DNA of 64,000 nt, taken from positions 248,001-312,000 of the forward strand of contig JAIWZP010000001.1 of NCBI GenBank assembly GCA_025201375.1, in the 5' to 3' direction. Both the position numbers and the translations under genes were made by a program. The notes beneath the pieces were generated by a model. It ran no database searches, was not told the origin of the DNA, and saw only the letters and a program-made list of their open reading frames with translations. Below, piece after piece: positions 63,956 through 64,000 of the stretch. The stretch comes from Gongronella butleri (taxonomy: Eukaryota > Mucoromycota > Mucoromycetes > Mucorales > Cunninghamellaceae). Position 1 is the stretch's first letter, and the number at the start of each line of letters is the position of its first letter.

Positions 63956-64000
63956 AAAGACGCACGCACCGCGTGCCCGCGCTCATTTCTACCTTTTTGT

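Larger units (their letters stand above)
61944..64000. other. right-end spacer, gene-poor
   Basis: Contains the SF3B3 promoter and leader, with a GTGTTTGTGTGTATGCGTGTGTGT microsatellite near 61998-62028. It also holds a ~160-bp tandem repeat (62401-62740), T and A runs, and an ATCA repeat near 63925-63950. One segment (about 63703-63868) could be an internal exon of a gene running off the right edge: CCCTCAG acceptor, an open frame containing PPWLTSKEIHAWEHEKNKDG, and a CA|GTAAGA donor. I see no start and no family, so it is listed only as a candidate. Confidence 0.4.

Noticed and set aside
1..64000. tRNA, rRNA and other structural RNA genes
   Set aside because: Looked for T-arm/B-box (GGTTCGANTCC-type) with matching A-box and for rRNA cores; found none convincing. 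A covariance-model scan would be decisive.

Overview
The window is nuclear DNA of a fungus. It holds about 19 recognisable protein genes, most cut by short introns (roughly 50-270 nt) with GT..AG ends, and many introns carry a long run of T just before the 3' AG. The gene set is fungal: a trifunctional HIS4, a VTC polyphosphate polymerase, two velvet-domain regulators, an NDT80/PhoG factor and SPX, MICOS and COP9 components. The dense short introns, the velvet and NDT80 genes, and a decayed TnpB/OrfB-like fragment fit an early-diverging fungus, with Mucoromycota my best guess. I infer that from gene content and style only. Exon chains given below were joined by hand. Every joined chain keeps its reading frame across all junctions and totals a multiple of three, but none has been checked against transcripts.

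Layout, left to right. 1-3.9 kb is a gene-free island of decayed repeats with an LTR-like segment. 3.9-6.0 kb holds an AATF/Bfr2-type ribosome-biogenesis factor (+). 8.7-11.2 kb holds an NDT80/PhoG DNA-binding protein (+). 13.9-17.4 kb holds a Pumilio (PUF) RNA-binding protein (+). 18.6-21.7 kb holds two velvet-domain genes in tandem (-). 23.0-24.3 kb holds an MRG15/Eaf3 chromodomain protein (+). 24.6-25.6 kb is a tandem repeat array. 26.0-28.2 kb holds an AGFG/Gts1-like ArfGAP (-), divergent from a lipid-droplet hydrolase (LDAH) at 28.5-29.8 kb (+). 29.8-33.0 kb is mostly repeat-derived spacer.

33.0-40.5 kb is a same-strand run: a VTC4-like polyphosphate polymerase, the proteasome assembly chaperone PSMD5, and a kynurenine aminotransferase. 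40.5-43 kb is a second repeat island that shares both a ~320-bp repeat and a short-motif signature with the left end of the window. 43-53 kb is compact and all on the minus strand: CSN4, MIC60, a type II membrane protein with a repetitive beta-type ectodomain, a secreted DUF3472-like protein, an F-box/EF-hand protein, a polytopic membrane protein and a TMEM170-family protein. The TMEM170 gene shares a divergent promoter with HIS4 (53.3-56.0 kb, +). Between HIS4 and SF3B3 (57.8-61.9 kb, -) lies a decayed TnpB/OrfB (Fanzor-like) fragment bordered by two minisatellites. The right end, 62-64 kb, is gene-poor and carries a ~160-bp tandem repeat.

There is no operon-like pathway cluster. Most genes are housekeeping: rRNA processing, splicing, the proteasome and COP9 system, mitochondrial architecture, histidine and tryptophan metabolism, and phosphate storage. 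A developmental-regulator stretch (NDT80, PUF, two velvet genes, MRG) occupies 8.7-24.3 kb. The most unusual items are the TnpB-like remnant, the palindromic TATGATA/TACAGTA motif confined to two repeat islands, the tandem velvet pair with a 16-nt micro-exon, a VTC intron that is in frame and stop-free, two GC-AG introns in one gene, and an F-box plus EF-hand architecture. I did not recognise any tRNA, rRNA or CRISPR array.
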